64,000 bases of DNA from Vibrio sp. qd031 (GTDB lineage: Bacteria; Pseudomonadota; Gammaproteobacteria; Enterobacterales; Vibrionaceae), in contig NZ_JXQD01000001.1 in NCBI RefSeq assembly GCF_002100145.1, positions 1 to 64,000 on the forward strand. Reading direction: 5' to 3'. This document shows, piece by piece, positions 62,943 to 64,000 of this stretch; position 1 is the first letter of the stretch; every line of letters begins with the position of its first letter. Made by a program: the position numbers and the translations under genes. Below the pieces are notes generated by a model. That model had not been told where the DNA came from. It saw only the letters and a program-made list of their open reading frames with translations, and did no database searches.

Positions 62943-63704
62943 ATGAGAGAACCTACTACTAAACGTCGTTATTTTGACGTTGGTTTACAAATTGAAGAAC
63001 TGCTCTATTCAGGCGTATTTAAAGCAGGCGAAAGACTGCCTTCTGAACGAGAGCTTAGTGAGCGCTTTGAGACGAGTCGCGCGACTATCCGCGAAGCCAT
63101 TATCATGTTGGAGCTGAAAGGCTTAGTAATAGTGAGGCAGGGTGCGGGTATTTACTTTATCGATTCTCCTGAAAAAATCGACAGCATGAGTATTGTCCCG
63201 CACAGTGACATAGGGCCTTTTGAACTGCTTCAAGCAAGACAAATCATCGAAAGTAATATTGCAGCCTTTGCGGCATCTCAAATTAAGATCAATGAGTTGC
63301 GTGAGCTTAAACGTGTTCTAAGCTTGCAAGAAAATGAGCTCGATGGGGACAGTGAAAAGTTTGAAGAGTACGATCGCCAGTTCCACCGTTTAATTGCAGA
63401 GTCGACGCAAAATAGAGTGCTCATCAATCAGGCGAACGACATGTGGCGTTCAGTGCGAACGGAAAACCCGCTGTGGAAAGAGCTTAATCATCAATATCTG
63501 CACGATATCGATCTAAGAAGCACATGGCTTAATGACCACAAGCGTATTTTTATAGCGTTGCAAAAGCGGTCCGCAGAGGACGCTCGCCAAGCGGTGTGGC
63601 AGCACATTGAAAACAGCAAGCAAGAGCTGCTTAAAATAGCCAACAGCGATGGCGCCGATGCGGATCTGGATGACTATTTCTTCGCTATGGAATTTGATAC
63701 CTAG
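62943..63704 (+). CDS. GntR/FadR-family regulator
   Basis: A 253-residue regulator with winged HTH 'GERLPSERELSERFETSRATIREAIIMLELKGLVIVRQGAGIYF' and an all-helical FCD sensor domain (about 90-235, 'EYDRQFHRLIAESTQNRVLINQ', 'HKRIFIALQKRSAEDARQAVWQHI'). This branch (UxuR/ExuR/LldR) senses organic acids or sugar acids. It is divergent from the GH50/GH16 genes and is the likely local controller. Confidence 0.92.
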   Translation: MREPTTKRRYFDVGLQIEELLYSGVFKAGERLPSERELSERFETSRATIREAIIMLELKGLVIVRQGAGIYFIDSPEKIDSMSIVPHSDIGPFELLQARQIIESNIAAFAASQIKINELRELKRVLSLQENELDGDSEKFEEYDRQFHRLIAESTQNRVLINQANDMWRSVRTENPLWKELNHQYLHDIDLRSTWLNDHKRIFIALQKRSAEDARQAVWQHIENSKQELLKIANSDGADADLDDYFFAMEFDT

Positions 63705-63730
63705 ATTGATTTAACTTAGTAATACCATTT

Positions 63731-63760
63731 CAAGCCGAAGCTGCGTCTTCGGCTTGTGTC
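63731..63760 (+). terminator. Terminator between GntR and IclR genes
   Basis: CAAGCCGAAG (63731-63740) pairs with CTTCGGCTTG (63747-63756) around a 6-nt loop, followed by a T-rich TGTCTTTG. It lies 27 bp after the GntR stop. Confidence 0.75.
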
Positions 63761-63782
63761 TTTGTAGAGTGTGATAACGACT

Positions 63783-64000
63783 ATGGCAGACAAGCCAACG
63801 ACCAACAAATACGCCGTACCAGCATTAGATAAAGGCTTGGATATCTTAGAGTTTCTCGCCTCACAAGAGACGCCTTGTTCGCAAGCAGATATCGCCGTTG
63901 CTTTAGGCCGCTCGCCAAACGAAATCTATCGTGTTCTCGTCGGTTTAGAAGCTCGAGGGTATCTGCATCGTGATGATGTATCCGGTAAGTATCGCGTATC
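63783..64000 (+). CDS. IclR-family regulator (partial, runs off the window)
   Basis: The first 72 codons only. The start ATG (63783) has a weak GAGTG upstream. '[51 protein letters not shown]' is the N-terminal winged HTH of IclR-type regulators. Many control aromatic or sugar-acid catabolism. In this position it probably belongs to the agar or anhydrogalactose catabolic genes that likely continue beyond the window. Confidence 0.85.
   Translation, partial: MADKPTTNKYAVPALDKGLDILEFLASQETPCSQADIAVALGRSPNEIYRVLVGLEARGYLHRDDVSGKYRV

Noticed and set aside
1..64000. CRISPR arrays, tRNA or rRNA genes, prophage or complete insertion sequence
   Set aside because: No regularly spaced repeats, no recognisable tRNA or rRNA sequence, and no transposase or phage structural gene were seen.

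Overview
The window looks like chromosomal DNA from a marine Vibrio or close relative in the Gammaproteobacteria. The evidence is gene content: Vibrio-type small families (DUF3332, DUF5062, DUF1214), an agarase locus, many solute transporters and LysR/AraC/GntR regulators, plus moderate GC and GGAG-type ribosome binding sites. No rRNA, tRNA, CRISPR array or intact transposase was found. The species cannot be named from the sequence alone.

Layout. 1-1.2 kb: two orphan genes with cassette-like flanks, one with a collagen-like tail. 1.4-6.9 kb: a metal-resistance island with a DedA protein, an isoprenylcysteine-methyltransferase-like protein, a DsbA/DsbB pair, a P1B-type Zn/Cd/Pb ATPase and a divergent CadR/PbrR-type MerR regulator, with MerR-style promoters. 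7-10.6 kb: a cation/proton antiporter, a MATE exporter and an FAH-family hydratase/hydrolase. 11.0-11.3 kb: a decayed RpiB/LacAB isomerase gene. 11.4-15.0 kb: a DUF3332 lipoprotein, a small membrane protein, an AraC and a LacI regulator. 15.1-28.4 kb: a divergent AraC regulator and a ten-gene sugar operon (ribose-type ABC importer, FucI-fold isomerase, PfkB kinase, class II aldolase, mutarotase-like protein, aldehyde dehydrogenase, APH-fold kinase and an enolase paralogue with altered active-site residues). 29.9-39.8 kb: a guanidine-use operon under a guanidine-I (ykkC) riboswitch and a candidate sigma-54/NtrC promoter. 40.3-46.8 kb: a DeoR regulator with a Ugp-like ABC importer, an EEP-family phosphodiesterase-like enzyme and a HAD phosphatase. 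47.1-58.8 kb: assorted housekeeping and accessory genes, including an alkylsulfatase-like protein whose metal motif is destroyed. 59-64 kb: the start of an agar-degradation locus (GH16 lipoprotein, cytoplasmic GH50, GntR/FadR and IclR regulators).

How they work together. The guanidine operon is complete on paper: uptake, biotin-dependent carboxylation, deimination of carboxyguanidine by the paired urea-carboxylase-associated proteins, and allophanate hydrolysis to ammonia and CO2. The sugar operon at 16-28 kb is the best candidate for something undescribed. It reads as import, isomerisation, phosphorylation and aldol cleavage, followed by oxidation of the aldehyde, phosphorylation of the resulting hydroxy acid and a beta-elimination by the enolase-like enzyme to give PEP or an analogue. 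The two altered enolase positions are predicted to lie around the C3 leaving group, so the substrate is probably not 2-phosphoglycerate. The sugar itself cannot be identified from the sequence.
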